A stretch of DNA of 44,378 nt from JAVBNA01 sp031551875 (GTDB lineage Bacteria; Bacillota; Clostridia; Oscillospirales; Acutalibacteraceae): the NCBI GenBank assembly GCA_031551875.1, contig JAVBNA010000032.1, positions 1-44,378 on the forward strand, in the 5' to 3' direction. Position 1 is the stretch's first letter, and each line of letters opens with the position of its first letter. The notes beneath the pieces were generated by a model. The model was not told the DNA's origin. It saw only the letters and a list, made by a program, of their open reading frames with translations, and did not search any database. Shown here one piece after another: positions 8,084-16,831 of the stretch. A program made the translations under genes and the position numbers.

Positions 8084-11000
8084 TTAGTGAGAACGACGCC
8101 CGTATCTCTTTCTTTTGCGGTTGCCGGCAATGCTTAGGGCAAGCAGACCGCCCGAACCCAGCGCAAGAAGAATACAGCCATATTGGGCGACGTCGGTTCC
8201 GGTGACCGGGATGTCGGTGTCGTCGTCATCATCGGTATTGCCTTTGCCCTTGCCGTCGTCCACATCCACAGGCTTGTCGGGCGCGTCGCTTTTGCTTGGG
8301 TTGTCGCCCTCCTTGAGCGTATATCCCACCCAAGCCTTGTTGATGAGCTCTTTGCTGCTTGAGCTGCCGTTGACCTTGAAGGTATAAATGATTTCATCGC
8401 CCTTAGCAAAATCAGCCGGAACGTTTTCAAATGTCACAACAATCTCAGAAATGTATTCGCCGCTCGCCAGGATTGGAGCCGTGAAGTTGTAGGTCTTGCT
8501 GGCGTCCACACTCGATTTCAACGTGCGGAAATTGTTTTTGTTGGTCTTGTACTGAATGTCGTAGGTGACCCCCGCACCGCCTTTAAACGCGGGCATCTTT
8601 CCGGATACGAAATCCAGACCGACCGGCGGATTGTCAACTACATCAACGCTCTTGATGGTTGTGCCGTAGATGTTCCCGAAATTTTTGATGGTGTAATCCA
8701 CCGTGTCGCCGATTTTGATGCTCTTTTGCCCCGGAATCTTGACAAACTCGGGCGCGTCGGGATCCTTGGTCGCCTCTTTCCATTGGGCATACAGTGTCAC
8801 ATCCTGCGCGGGCATGGTGAAGGTGGTTGTGCCGGCTGTCGTGGTACGGTAAGCCGTGCCCGTTCCGTCGGCCTTGGTGTTCCAGCCGTCAAAGGCCATG
8901 CCCACCCTGCCGAGACCGCCGGAGTTGGCTTCCACTGTGACCGTGACGCCGGAAGCGTAGCTTTTGGTCGCGGGTACCGTTCCGCTGTCCGCGCCGTTTT
9001 TGTCGTAGACGACCTTGTAGACGATGGGCGTCCACTGGGCATACAGCGTTGTGTTGTCTGTGGGCGTGATGGTGTCGTCGGGATCATAATGGGTGCCGGT
9101 GCCGTCAGGCTTGGTGTTCCAGCCGTCAAAGACATAGCCGTCCCTTTCGAGGTCGCCCGGCTCCTTGACCTTGGCGGAGTCTCCCTTTGTGACCGTTTCC
9201 TTGTCCGGGGCGGTACCGCCGGTGTTGCCGTTGCCGTTATAGGTGATGTCTACCGTTTGAGGCGGCGTGAGTGTCCACTGGGCGTATAAATCGGTGTCGA
9301 CGTTTAGGGTCAGCGACGCGCCCGCCGCATAGGCCGTGCCTGTTCCGTCGGCTTTAGTATTCCAGCCGGAGAAGGTATAGCCAGTTTTTAAGAGGGTTCC
9401 TGCCGTCGAAACCGCGACAACCGTACCCTGATTGCGGGTAACGCTGGCCGGGGCGGTTCCGCCGGTGTTTGTGTTGCCATGATAGGTCAACGTGACCGGC
9501 ACGGGCGTCCACTGAGCATACAGGGTAACATTTGAAGCGGGCATGTTGAACTTGGCGCCCGCGGCATAGGCCGTCCCTTGCCCGTTGGCCTGGGTGTTCC
9601 AGCCGGCAAAGCTATGACCGGCCTTGGTAATCCCGCCCTGCGGCAGGACGGTCACCTCAGTATCATAGGGATATTCTGTCAGGTCAACCGGAACCACGCC
9701 GGTGCCGGTGTTGGCGTTATAGGTGACGCGGAATGTGCCGTCGGTCCACATGGCATAGAGGACGACGTCATGGGCGGGCATCTTGAACGTGTCAGTGCCG
9801 TTGGCGGCATAGGCCGTGCCGCTGCCGTCGGCGGCGGTGTTCCAGCCCGCGAAGGTCGCGCCGGTCTTCACAAAGCTGCCGCTGTTCGCGCGCACCGTGA
9901 CCATAGAGCCACAGGGGTAATCAGTGGGCGCGGCCGGGACGGTGCCGCCGGTGTTGCCGTTGCCGTCATAGCGAACTTCATAGTCATTGGGCGTCCATAC
10001 GGCGTAGAGATCCACAGCGGCGTTGGGCATGGTGAAGGTGGCCGCGCCGGTCGCGGCATAGGACGTGCCCTGCCCGTTGGCCTGGGTGTTCCAGCCCGAG
10101 AAGGTATAGCCCGCACGGGTCTGGTTTCCCGTGTTCGCGGCGACCGTGACCGTAGATTCGTAGTCGTGTTGCGCGGTGGCAGGAACCGATCCGGTCTTGG
10201 TTTCGCCTGCGGGAACATTGTCATGATAAACCACGTTGTGCTTAACCGGCGTCCAGATGGCATACATATTGACCGCTGCGGCCGGCATCGCAAAGGAAGT
10301 GGACGGGGTCTTGGAGGTGGCGCTGTCCTTGGCCCAGCCCCCGAAGGTGTAGCCTGTAATGGCGAGGGAGCCGGTGTTGCCGGCCACCGTAACGTTCGTG
10401 TCAACCGCATAGGAAGCGGTGGCCGGAACGGTGCCGGTTGCTGTTTTGCCCGTGGGCGCATTGGCGTGGTAGGTCACGCTGTAGCTCTGCGCTGTCCAGA
10501 TGGCGTACATGGTGACATTCTGGCCGGGCATGGTAAAGGCGGTCACTGGCGTGGTGGAGGTGGCGCTGTCCTTGGCCCAGCCGCCGAAGGTGTAGCCGGG
10601 GATGGCGAGGGTTCCGGTGTTGCCCGCAACCGTGACGCTTGCGTCTGTCGCGTGCTGGGTGGTGGCGGGTACCGTGCCGGTGGTGGTTTTGCCAGTGGGG
10701 GGATTGGCGTTATAGCTGACGTTAAAGTTTTGGGCGGCGTAGACCACCTTGACCACGTTGTTGGCTGCGGTGGCGGAAAGGGTCGGATAGGTGGCCGCGC
10801 CCACGTTGTAACCGGCGGGTTTTTTCGCGTCCAGCCAGCCCGCGCCGAGGTCGGCTTGGACTTCCGAGGCGATCATGGTGTGTCCGAGGTCAAATTTAGT
10901 CGTGCCATTGACAGGGGAACCGATGATGTTTCCGGCTGTGGCGCTGTTTTTGTAGTACTCGACCGTGTAGCCGTACTGGGCATTGAGACCGAGGTTGGCG

Positions 11001-14000
11001 CCGGTGACATTTTGATAGGCGGTCAGCGTAAAGGCGGCGGAGGAGACGGTAATGTTACCGCCGGCGGCCGTCTGGGTCAGCGCGGCGTTGACGCCGGGAA
11101 GGTTCACGGAGGTTTTGGTGTAGGTGTCCGGGGCGATAAACTTGAGGGTATAGCTGCCAGCGGGAATATCGGGCAGGCTGTACACACCGGCGACGCCGCC
11201 TACGGTTTTGGTAATGTCGGAGCCGACTTTTTGATTTGTGCTATTGTACAGCTCGACCGTGACGTTGTTGAGACCGGCTTCGGCCCCATCCATCGACTGA
11301 TTTTTGTTCGCGTCCAGATACACAATGCCGGACATATTGGCCTTGTCGTTGACCAGATCGGCGGCCAGCTCGGAGAGGGTATAGTTGTCGGCCACACCGC
11401 CTTCCGGCTTGGCGGCCAGCTCGGAGGAACCGACGTAGGGAATGTCGTAATCGGTGCCCGCCGGGGCTTTGAGGTCAAAGTTGAAGGTGTGGGACGTGCC
11501 TTTGAGAACCTTTGACGTGGCGGTGATTTTCAGGCCGGTAACGTCCGACCAGTTGGCGACGGTGGTGGCATAGAGCGTATCCGTGCCCGAACCACCGACC
11601 AGCTCGTTGCGGGAGGGCGTGGGGGCGGTGGTATATTCCACCTTAAAGCCGGCGGGAATTGTGGTCAGCGCGTTCGCAAGGCCTAGGTGCTTCGATTTAT
11701 CCGCCTTTTGCGGCAGGGTGATGTACTGCACATAGCTGTCCAGATCGGTGGCCGAGGCATTGGTGACCACAACCTGGTATTTTCCCGTGCCGTCCGGCAC
11801 AAAGTGGGCGATGGTGGCGTCCTCGCCGGGGGTGTAATAGGGCTTCCAGACATTTTGGTTGTCCGATTTGATCTGGTGGGCGACGTTGAAGCCGGTGGGG
11901 ATGACTTCATAATATTCGGCGAAATTGAGCTGGGCTAAATTTTTGGAATTGTCGCACCGCACCAGCTTTTTCGTGGTGTCCCCGTCGTTGTCAAAATCAT
12001 ATTTGTCGTCGGCAAGAACCGGCTGATAGGCGTCAACAACCGCCTGTCCTGCCGACGGCATCACAAAGAAATTTTCCGTCTCACCGGGATTTGTACCCGG
12101 TACGCTGTAGGTGCCCGGCACCGCGTAGCGGTTGACCGTAAAGGGAACATAGAGCTCCAACGTGTCTTGAGAGCTAGAAGGCGATCTGCCGTTTCTCGTC
12201 AGCGTGACCGCTGTTTTGATTTCATAGAGCGTATTGCCCGCCGGAATGTTGGTGTTATGCTTTTTGACCGCGCTGACGATGGAGGCCGTGATACCCGCCG
12301 GCGTGGTGGTAAAGGTGATGTTGTCGAGATCCAAATTCATCGTATCAGGCAGCACCAGATAGAGGATGGGATCCTTCAGGCGCTGCACATTGGAAAAGTG
12401 ATACTCTTCAAACTGCCGGACTGTCAGCCGCAGGCATCCGTTCTGACCGGGGTAAAAAGCGTTGTTGGTGACCGTCGTACTGTGGTTGTCCGGCATGACA
12501 TATCGGAGATAGGTCATGGGAGAGATGCGCTCTTTATGGGTATAATTGTGCTTAACCATAGTATTTGTGCCCACCTGCGTGGCATTATGAACCGCTTTGA
12601 TCACGTTGTCCGGAACAACTTCGCCTTCCTGAATGGCCGTACCGTTCTGATATGTGTCGCCCACATAACCCAGTACGCCGATCGAGGCAAAATTGTAGAA
12701 ATGCGAATGATTGTAAATCGTGTCGCCAGCGCGGAAGTTGCTCAGAATGATGGTGAAATCCTTGATGTATTCGTCGCTCGCGAGACCGAGGATGTCTTTG
12801 GTTACAAACTGTTTGCCGGCGGCAGCCGTATAGGCGTTCGACAGCACGTCGCTGCGCTTGTTGGTGTTGAATTTAAAGGTCATGGTGCCCGTCCAGGAGG
12901 TGTTCAGCGCCTGCATTTGCGGGACAACAAAGCCGGTGGCATACAGCCCGTCGGGCACGGTATTTTGCAGCTCAAGATTCAGCAGGTCAAACGGAGTGTT
13001 GTTGGTCGCGGAAATCGCGTAGAGACCGCCGTTGCCGGCGCCCATGGTGTCGCCGTCGTCATGGTCAATCAAATAGCTGTAGGTGTTATTTCCTCGGATG
13101 TTCAAAGGTTTAATTTCAACCGCGGGCGCCGTTTCAAGGTTGGCGGTACGGGCGGTCAGGTCGGGCAGGGGCTCCGCCAGGTCGCTTGCGGTCAGTGCGT
13201 GTTTTCCGTTGGCGACGTCGCCCGAATAGGTGGCCACCGCGCCGTCGGCACGGGTCACCGCGTTGCCCACCGTGCAGGCCGATTTGAAGTGCATACGGAA
13301 CATGGTAATCGGCTCGTTTACAAAGTCAGACGTGACAATTTTTACGCTGCGGTTCACGCTGTCATAGGTCACCGTTGTGCCGGTGTGTGCCTGAAGGATT
13401 TCCACTTGGTCGACCTCGTCGGGGACGGGAAAAATGAGGGTGTGAACCCCACCGATGCCCGGCGACGCCGCGGCCTGATCTTTGGTCACGCCGTTTTTTG
13501 TATAGCGGTTATAGTGGTACACGTCATACCGCACCCAGCCGTTGGGCACCGGGGCGCGGTTGGGGTTCACGCGAAAGAAAGGCTTGGAGGGATTGTGTTC
13601 CTTGAGGGTCTGCGTCTGAGTATCTTCGGCCGTGCCGTTGTTTTTGGCCACAGCGGTGATGTCGGCTGTTTCCTCGTCTATACAGGTTTTCTCGTTAAAA
13701 TGCACGGTGAACGCGACGGTGAAACTGCCGGTCATCCCGCTTTTGAGGGCGAGGGTCACCTTGTTGGCATCGGCACCGGTGCCCTTCGTCACCGAGTCAC
13801 AGAAGTTATCGGTGTTCGAGTCCTTGGAGAAGCCGTCAAAGGTCAGATACTGCCCGACGGTCACCTCGACTGTCTGATTCGCGGCGCTGGGCACGGTCAG
13901 GTTGACGTTCAGCGTCGCGGTTTTGACGTCGGAAAAATGGCATTCGTCGGCCGGAAGTCCCGCTTCAGAAGTGGTGGTCCAGGACAGAGCAATATCGCCC

Positions 14001-14173
14001 GTTGCCGCAGAGGCTTTCAGGCTCGCCGTCCAGCCCAGTCCCCCGAAAGATGTCAGGAGCATCAGGATGGATAAGACAATTGCGATGGGTTTTCGGGTGA
14101 AATCCAAAAAGTTTACTGCGCGTTGGTTGGGTCGTTTGGGTGGGGTTTTTGTTCGTGTACTTTGTGTTGACAT
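8084..14173 (-). CDS. Giant wall-anchored surface protein with SdrD-B-like domain and eight InlB-type repeats
   Basis: 2029 residues. The ATG at 14173 follows AAGGAG at good spacing, and the N-terminus is a long signal peptide (basic start, IAIVLSILMLLTSFGGLGW, cleavage near ASAATG). Residues to about 940 are a unique beta-rich region. An SdrD-B-like module follows (MSGIVYLDANKNQSMDGAEA with DIPAGSYTLKF), then a MucBP-like stretch (YTVEYYKNS). About residues 1146-1802 hold eight Listeria-Bacteroides (InlB B) repeats; each has a YxxN start and a GxxFxGW core, the later ones with WNTKADGTGTAY-like ends. A DUF11-like domain, an acidic linker, IPVTGT at about 1988, a hydrophobic helix and the tail NRKRKRYGRRSH complete it. 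Wall anchoring by a sortase is expected, but no sortase gene is in the window. The ligand is unknown. The sigma gene ends only 56 bases upstream, so co-transcription is likely. Confidence 0.9.
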   Translation of the reverse strand: MSTQSTRTKTPPKRPNQRAVNFLDFTRKPIAIVLSILMLLTSFGGLGWTASLKASAATGDIALSWTTTSEAGLPADECHFSDVKTATLNVNLTVPSAANQTVEVTVGQYLTFDGFSKDSNTDNFCDSVTKGTGADANKVTLALKSGMTGSFTVAFTVHFNEKTCIDEETADITAVAKNNGTAEDTQTQTLKEHNPSKPFFRVNPNRAPVPNGWVRYDVYHYNRYTKNGVTKDQAAASPGIGGVHTLIFPVPDEVDQVEILQAHTGTTVTYDSVNRSVKIVTSDFVNEPITMFRMHFKSACTVGNAVTRADGAVATYSGDVANGKHALTASDLAEPLPDLTARTANLETAPAVEIKPLNIRGNNTYSYLIDHDDGDTMGAGNGGLYAISATNNTPFDLLNLELQNTVPDGLYATGFVVPQMQALNTSWTGTMTFKFNTNKRSDVLSNAYTAAAGKQFVTKDILGLASDEYIKDFTIILSNFRAGDTIYNHSHFYNFASIGVLGYVGDTYQNGTAIQEGEVVPDNVIKAVHNATQVGTNTMVKHNYTHKERISPMTYLRYVMPDNHSTTVTNNAFYPGQNGCLRLTVRQFEEYHFSNVQRLKDPILYLVLPDTMNLDLDNITFTTTPAGITASIVSAVKKHNTNIPAGNTLYEIKTAVTLTRNGRSPSSSQDTLELYVPFTVNRYAVPGTYSVPGTNPGETENFFVMPSAGQAVVDAYQPVLADDKYDFDNDGDTTKKLVRCDNSKNLAQLNFAEYYEVIPTGFNVAHQIKSDNQNVWKPYYTPGEDATIAHFVPDGTGKYQVVVTNASATDLDSYVQYITLPQKADKSKHLGLANALTTIPAGFKVEYTTAPTPSRNELVGGSGTDTLYATTVANWSDVTGLKITATSKVLKGTSHTFNFDLKAPAGTDYDIPYVGSSELAAKPEGGVADNYTLSELAADLVNDKANMSGIVYLDANKNQSMDGAEAGLNNVTVELYNSTNQKVGSDITKTVGGVAGVYSLPDIPAGSYTLKFIAPDTYTKTSVNLPGVNAALTQTAAGGNITVSSAAFTLTAYQNVTGANLGLNAQYGYTVEYYKNSATAGNIIGSPVNGTTKFDLGHTMIASEVQADLGAGWLDAKKPAGYNVGAATYPTLSATAANNVVKVVYAAQNFNVSYNANPPTGKTTTGTVPATTQHATDASVTVAGNTGTLAIPGYTFGGWAKDSATSTTPVTAFTMPGQNVTMYAIWTAQSYSVTYHANAPTGKTATGTVPATASYAVDTNVTVAGNTGSLAITGYTFGGWAKDSATSKTPSTSFAMPAAAVNMYAIWTPVKHNVVYHDNVPAGETKTGSVPATAQHDYESTVTVAANTGNQTRAGYTFSGWNTQANGQGTSYAATGAATFTMPNAAVDLYAVWTPNDYEVRYDGNGNTGGTVPAAPTDYPCGSMVTVRANSGSFVKTGATFAGWNTAADGSGTAYAANGTDTFKMPAHDVVLYAMWTDGTFRVTYNANTGTGVVPVDLTEYPYDTEVTVLPQGGITKAGHSFAGWNTQANGQGTAYAAGAKFNMPASNVTLYAQWTPVPVTLTYHGNTNTGGTAPASVTRNQGTVVAVSTAGTLLKTGYTFSGWNTKADGTGTAYAAGASLTLNVDTDLYAQWTLTPPQTVDITYNGNGNTGGTAPDKETVTKGDSAKVKEPGDLERDGYVFDGWNTKPDGTGTHYDPDDTITPTDNTTLYAQWTPIVYKVVYDKNGADSGTVPATKSYASGVTVTVEANSGGLGRVGMAFDGWNTKADGTGTAYRTTTAGTTTFTMPAQDVTLYAQWKEATKDPDAPEFVKIPGQKSIKIGDTVDYTIKNFGNIYGTTIKSVDVVDNPPVGLDFVSGKMPAFKGGAGVTYDIQYKTNKNNFRTLKSSVDASKTYNFTAPILASGEYISEIVVTFENVPADFAKGDEIIYTFKVNGSSSSKELINKAWVGYTLKEGDNPSKSDAPDKPVDVDDGKGKGNTDDDDDTDIPVTGTDVAQYGCILLALGSGGLLALSIAGNRKRKRYGRRSH

Positions 14174-14229
14174 GTTGTTCTGCTCTCCTTAAAATTTTAT
14201 TTCCATTCCAACTGCCGTTGGATGTATGG

Positions 14230-15615
14230 CTAGTTTTCGAAAGACACCGACCCGCCGGGCGGGGTCTTTCCGGACCAGGTGACAAAATTGTCCCGGATCT
14301 CATAGCTTTGGGGAATGGCTGTGGCTTTTTCGGTCAAGGCGTAAGTGACCATGGATTGCCCCGTGTCGCTATCTCGCCACTCGATCAGGAACAATCGCCT
14401 GTCTTGCCGGACGAGCGTGTACAGTTCATACAGTTCCGGCGCGCTGACAAAAAGCTGCTTGCTTTCCAAACCGTGGCGCTTGCAAAGGGCCAGAAGCGCA
14501 GCGCGCCTTTCGCTGTCGGTACTGTCGTTATAGCCTTCCACAAAGGCCGCGTCCTGTTCGCCGATCATATCGGCAAGGGTTTTTATGGGTATTTGTGAAG
14601 ATATATCAAGATTTCCCTCCGCGCTCGAGGGAGAGGTGGAACTGTAAGGTTGTTCCGATGTTGTAACGGCAGTTGAACTCGGCGCGGAGGAAAATTCCTG
14701 GCTGGATAAAATGACCTCCTCGCTGCTTGACAAAATATGAACGCCGCTTACAAACGAGGGAAGGTCAAAGGGCTGGGAAACGGTCTCTGCGGGGACGCTA
14801 CTTGTTTCCGCAGGAGGGGCTGTATTTTGCGAAATCGCATATCCTCCTCCCGCCACCATGGCAGCTGAAAGCCCGCCTAGTACTAGCTTGGTTCCCACAG
14901 AAATGCCGGAAGTGGTTGCCGCGGCAGTGGCCGCGGCCGGGGTGAGGGCGGCAAAAGAGGCCTGAATGGAGTGGGCCAGCGCCTGACCGGTTTGAATGCC
15001 AAACATCCGGGAGGCTTCCTCGGAGCAGACTACGCCCAAAAGGGGTAAAAACGCGACCGAATGCATCGCGACGCCCTGCTCTTCAAGCATTTTTTTCATG
15101 GTCTTGCGTGCCCGGTACAGCCGAACGCCGACAAGGCTCTCGGATATACCCATTGCCCGAGCAATCTGGACGCGGGACAGACCTTCGTAATAGTAAAGCA
15201 TGGTTACCATGCGCTGGTCGGGCGGAAGAGCGTCAATCAGCTCAAGAATCCTCATTTTGGTTTCCGCCTGAATGGCAAAGTCTTCGGGAGAAGCTTGTCG
15301 TTCGTCTATTTCATTCATGAATGTTTCCTCATAGGACACCTTTCGATTTCTCTGTCCTAAAATGAGATTGCATTTGTTAATCAGGATTCTGTACATCCAA
15401 GCGTTGAATGCATCGGGGGAGCGCAGCGCCCGGATGTTTTGGTAGGCCGAAACAAAGGCTTCCTGGGCCGCATCAGCAGCGTCGTGTTCGTTTCCCAGCA
15501 CCTTATATGCCGTAAACAACACTGATTTCCATTTAAGCTCATATATCTGCCAGAAGGACGCTTCGTCTCCCTGCGCAGCGCTTTCTATGAGCCCTTTCAA
15601 CTTGTCCTTCTCCAT
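14230..15615 (-). CDS. ECF-type sigma-70 factor fused to a membrane segment and extracytoplasmic domain (cassette B)
   Basis: About 461 residues with the same plan as the sigma at 5696-7171. Region 2 is at about residues 5-90 (GDEASFWQIYELKWKSVLF, AADAAQEAFVSAYQNI, FNAWMYRILINKCNLIL). Region 4 is at about 125-185 (MVTMLYYYEGLSRVQIARAM, then VGVRLYRARKTMKKML). After it, QGVAMHSVAFLPLLGVV parallels KGVVLYSMPAVPIMTIAF in the other protein. A weak hydrophobic segment at about 239-260 (LVLGGLSAAMVAGGGYAIS) precedes a Ser/Thr/Pro-rich linker and a C-terminal domain of about 110 residues. The ATG at 15615 fits MEKDK with GGGGTG upstream; longer in-frame starts add an unlikely leader. The two C-terminal domains are not obviously alike, which would suit different signals. 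Its downstream neighbour is the 2029-residue surface protein. Confidence 0.85.
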   Translation of the reverse strand: MEKDKLKGLIESAAQGDEASFWQIYELKWKSVLFTAYKVLGNEHDAADAAQEAFVSAYQNIRALRSPDAFNAWMYRILINKCNLILGQRNRKVSYEETFMNEIDERQASPEDFAIQAETKMRILELIDALPPDQRMVTMLYYYEGLSRVQIARAMGISESLVGVRLYRARKTMKKMLEEQGVAMHSVAFLPLLGVVCSEEASRMFGIQTGQALAHSIQASFAALTPAAATAAATTSGISVGTKLVLGGLSAAMVAGGGYAISQNTAPPAETSSVPAETVSQPFDLPSFVSGVHILSSSEEVILSSQEFSSAPSSTAVTTSEQPYSSTSPSSAEGNLDISSQIPIKTLADMIGEQDAAFVEGYNDSTDSERRAALLALCKRHGLESKQLFVSAPELYELYTLVRQDRRLFLIEWRDSDTGQSMVTYALTEKATAIPQSYEIRDNFVTWSGKTPPGGSVSFEN

Positions 15616-15950
15616 ACAGTAACACCCCGTTATCGAATTACAAGTGTAAGGGCTTTCGCTTGTTTCATAAATAAGATAGAGCAAAACCCAAAACCGTTAC
15701 ACTTTTTTCAAAATAATTTTTCTTACTGATTTTAGACCTGTTTTTCAACCGCCGGAGATATATTTCAAACATAGAAAAACTTATATATGCCATATAAAAC
15801 AATAAATCATGTAGAAATATCAAGACAAAACATGTCGATATGAACACAATTATATATCTTTCCGATGTCTTTTGTCAATTGTCTTTTGTCAATATTTATA
15901 TTCACTGCTGGTGACAAAACACATTATTTCCTATTTGAATAATTGGTGGG
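15616..15950. other. AT-rich upstream region of sigma gene B
   Basis: No gene is supportable here. On the minus strand AGTGTAACGG (about 15691-15703) lies upstream of the sigma start and could be an ECF-type -35 element; TTACACTTGTAA (about 15638-15649) is a small palindrome; and the GTAACACCCCGTTATC motif (15619-15634) abuts the start codon. These are candidate control sites only, with no consensus confirmed. Confidence 0.3.
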
Positions 15951-16230
15951 AAATGGCGGGGATATGAATACAGATTTTGTCAGAAAAAAATTGCCGCGCC
16001 TTTTAATGAAAGTGTTGCAGATAAAAAGGCTCATGACATGAACGCTGACGGATTTTTGCGTATTGTCAGAAAGTATACGTACATCACCGAATTATTGCCT
16101 GACCTCTTGAACGAATTCTATTGATAAAATCATTGTTCATCCTAGATGGCAACTTTTTGGTGAAACAGTTCAGGGGCTTGAAATTTACTGCAAAATGATT
16201 GGGTTTGTAGTGCTGCCGATAATGGATTAG
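15951..16230 (+). pseudogene. Decayed C-terminus of a large serine recombinase (DUF4368-like)
   Basis: Read from 15963, the plus strand gives a passage ending NADGFLRIVRKYTYITELLP and then DLLNEF, where it hits stops at 16122. Skipping the single base at 16119 restores IDKIIVHPRWQLFGETVQGL and EIYCKMIGFVVLP, ending at the TAG at 16228. The order RKYT-x-I-x-EL-x-P, LNEFIDKIIVH, then TVQ-x-LEIYCKMIG-x-x-x-LP matches the tail of transposon and ICE-type large serine recombinases (TnpX-like, DUF4368). There is no start, no catalytic N-terminal domain and one frameshift, so it is a dead fragment. It marks this interval as the scar of a former mobile element. Family assignment is from recognition of the motif order, not an alignment. 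Confidence 0.65.
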
Positions 16231-16271
16231 AGATTCGAAGGACAGTTATCTCAGTTGTTTTGGAAGAAACG

Positions 16272-16302
16272 AAAAACGGATTGCTGTATAAACAGCAATC
16301 CG
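16272..16302 (-). terminator. Rho-independent terminator for the Cys-rich small gene
   Basis: A 10-bp stem CGGATTGCTG (16277-16286) pairs with CAGCAATCCG (16293-16302) around a 6-base loop. On the minus strand the stem is followed by TTTTT (complement of 16272-16276). It lies about 110 bases past the stop of the gene at 16413-16727. Confidence 0.75.
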
Positions 16303-16412
16303 AACAAAAAAAGAATAGCCACAAAGACCTATGCACCTTATGGTTATTCGTCATGTGTATAGACGTCACCTTTGATCCAATAGCATGCCTGTGGTTGTAT
16401 CATAATAGACCG

Positions 16413-16727
16413 CTAGCCCTCGCTTTCTTTGGTGTATTGATTTAATCTTTTATGAAACGATCTGTCGTTTATCTCCGACATGGTTTCAGTGAGTATCTCT
16501 CGCAGTGTGGCAGCTCCGGCCGCAATGCGATCCATGATGCAGGGACAACGCCCGGCCGTACAGCCTTTCTTTTTCTTATAGTGAGGGCAGAAGCGGCAGT
16601 CGCACATCTCTGCGGTGTATTCAAATTCGCTCATGATAATAATTCCGTGTCCTCTCGGCATAAAATTTGGGATGCCAGTCATCATCCGTTCAATGGATTT
16701 CCTATAGGGCGTTTGCATAAATGTCAT
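16413..16727 (-). CDS. Small Cys-rich protein, mobile-element-like, function unknown
   Basis: 104 residues. The ATG at 16727 has AAGGAG ten bases upstream, and a clear terminator follows the gene, so it is very likely expressed as a protein. The middle carries a Cys cluster (MCDCRFCPHYKKKKGCTAGR then CPC), six cysteines and a histidine that could bind zinc or form disulphides. The N-terminus MTFMQTPYRKSIERMMTGIP has no signal peptide, and the C-terminus is helical and charged. From general familiarity, similar small proteins occur within clostridial integrative elements, but I cannot name a family. It lies beside a serine-recombinase fragment and a tRNA gene, which supports a mobile origin. 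No function is assigned. Confidence 0.65.
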   Translation of the reverse strand: MTFMQTPYRKSIERMMTGIPNFMPRGHGIIIMSEFEYTAEMCDCRFCPHYKKKKGCTAGRCPCIMDRIAAGAATLREILTETMSEINDRSFHKRLNQYTKESEG

Positions 16728-16753
16728 TTTTGATTTCTCCTTTTTCTTGTAAT

Positions 16754-16783
16754 AAAAAAGCCAGCCGCTTTTAAACGACTGGC
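16754..16783 (-). terminator. Minus-strand terminator 1 of a tandem pair
   Basis: GCCAGCCG (16760-16767) pairs with CGACTGGC (16776-16783), with one G-U pair when read on the minus strand. AAAAAA at 16754-16759 provides a U6 tract on that strand. It faces transcripts coming from the tRNA-Pro side. Confidence 0.75.
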
Positions 16784-16796
16784 ATATTCGGGCAAC

Positions 16797-16831
16797 AAAA
16801 AAGGCAGATAGAAATAAAAAATCTATCTGCC
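16797..16831 (-). terminator. Minus-strand terminator 2 of a tandem pair
   Basis: A perfect 10-bp stem, GGCAGATAGA (16803-16812) with TCTATCTGCC (16822-16831), is followed on the minus strand by U6 from AAAAAA at 16797-16802. With the neighbouring hairpin it isolates the small Cys-rich gene from upstream transcription. Between 16832 and 16938 I see no gene. Confidence 0.75.

Noticed and set aside
9578..11515. Long plus-strand open frame (645 codons) opposite the InlB repeat region
   Set aside because: Its Gly/Arg/Val-rich product is the antisense of a repetitive, high-GC coding region; no ribosome site or family motif, and the minus-strand frame has clear domains.
12167..14074. Long plus-strand open frame (635 codons) opposite the N-terminal half of surface protein B
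   Set aside because: Antisense shadow of a well-supported signal-peptide protein; composition is Arg/Gly/His-rich with no recognisable domain.
8084..14173. Possible CRISPR-like array from the regular repeats
   Set aside because: The repeats are about 240 bases, diverged, and read through in one frame as InlB domains; there are no short direct repeats with unique spacers and no cas genes.
16142..16369. Minus-strand open frame of 75 codons
   Set aside because: It lies across the recombinase fossil and the terminator of the small Cys-rich gene, and lacks a ribosome site.
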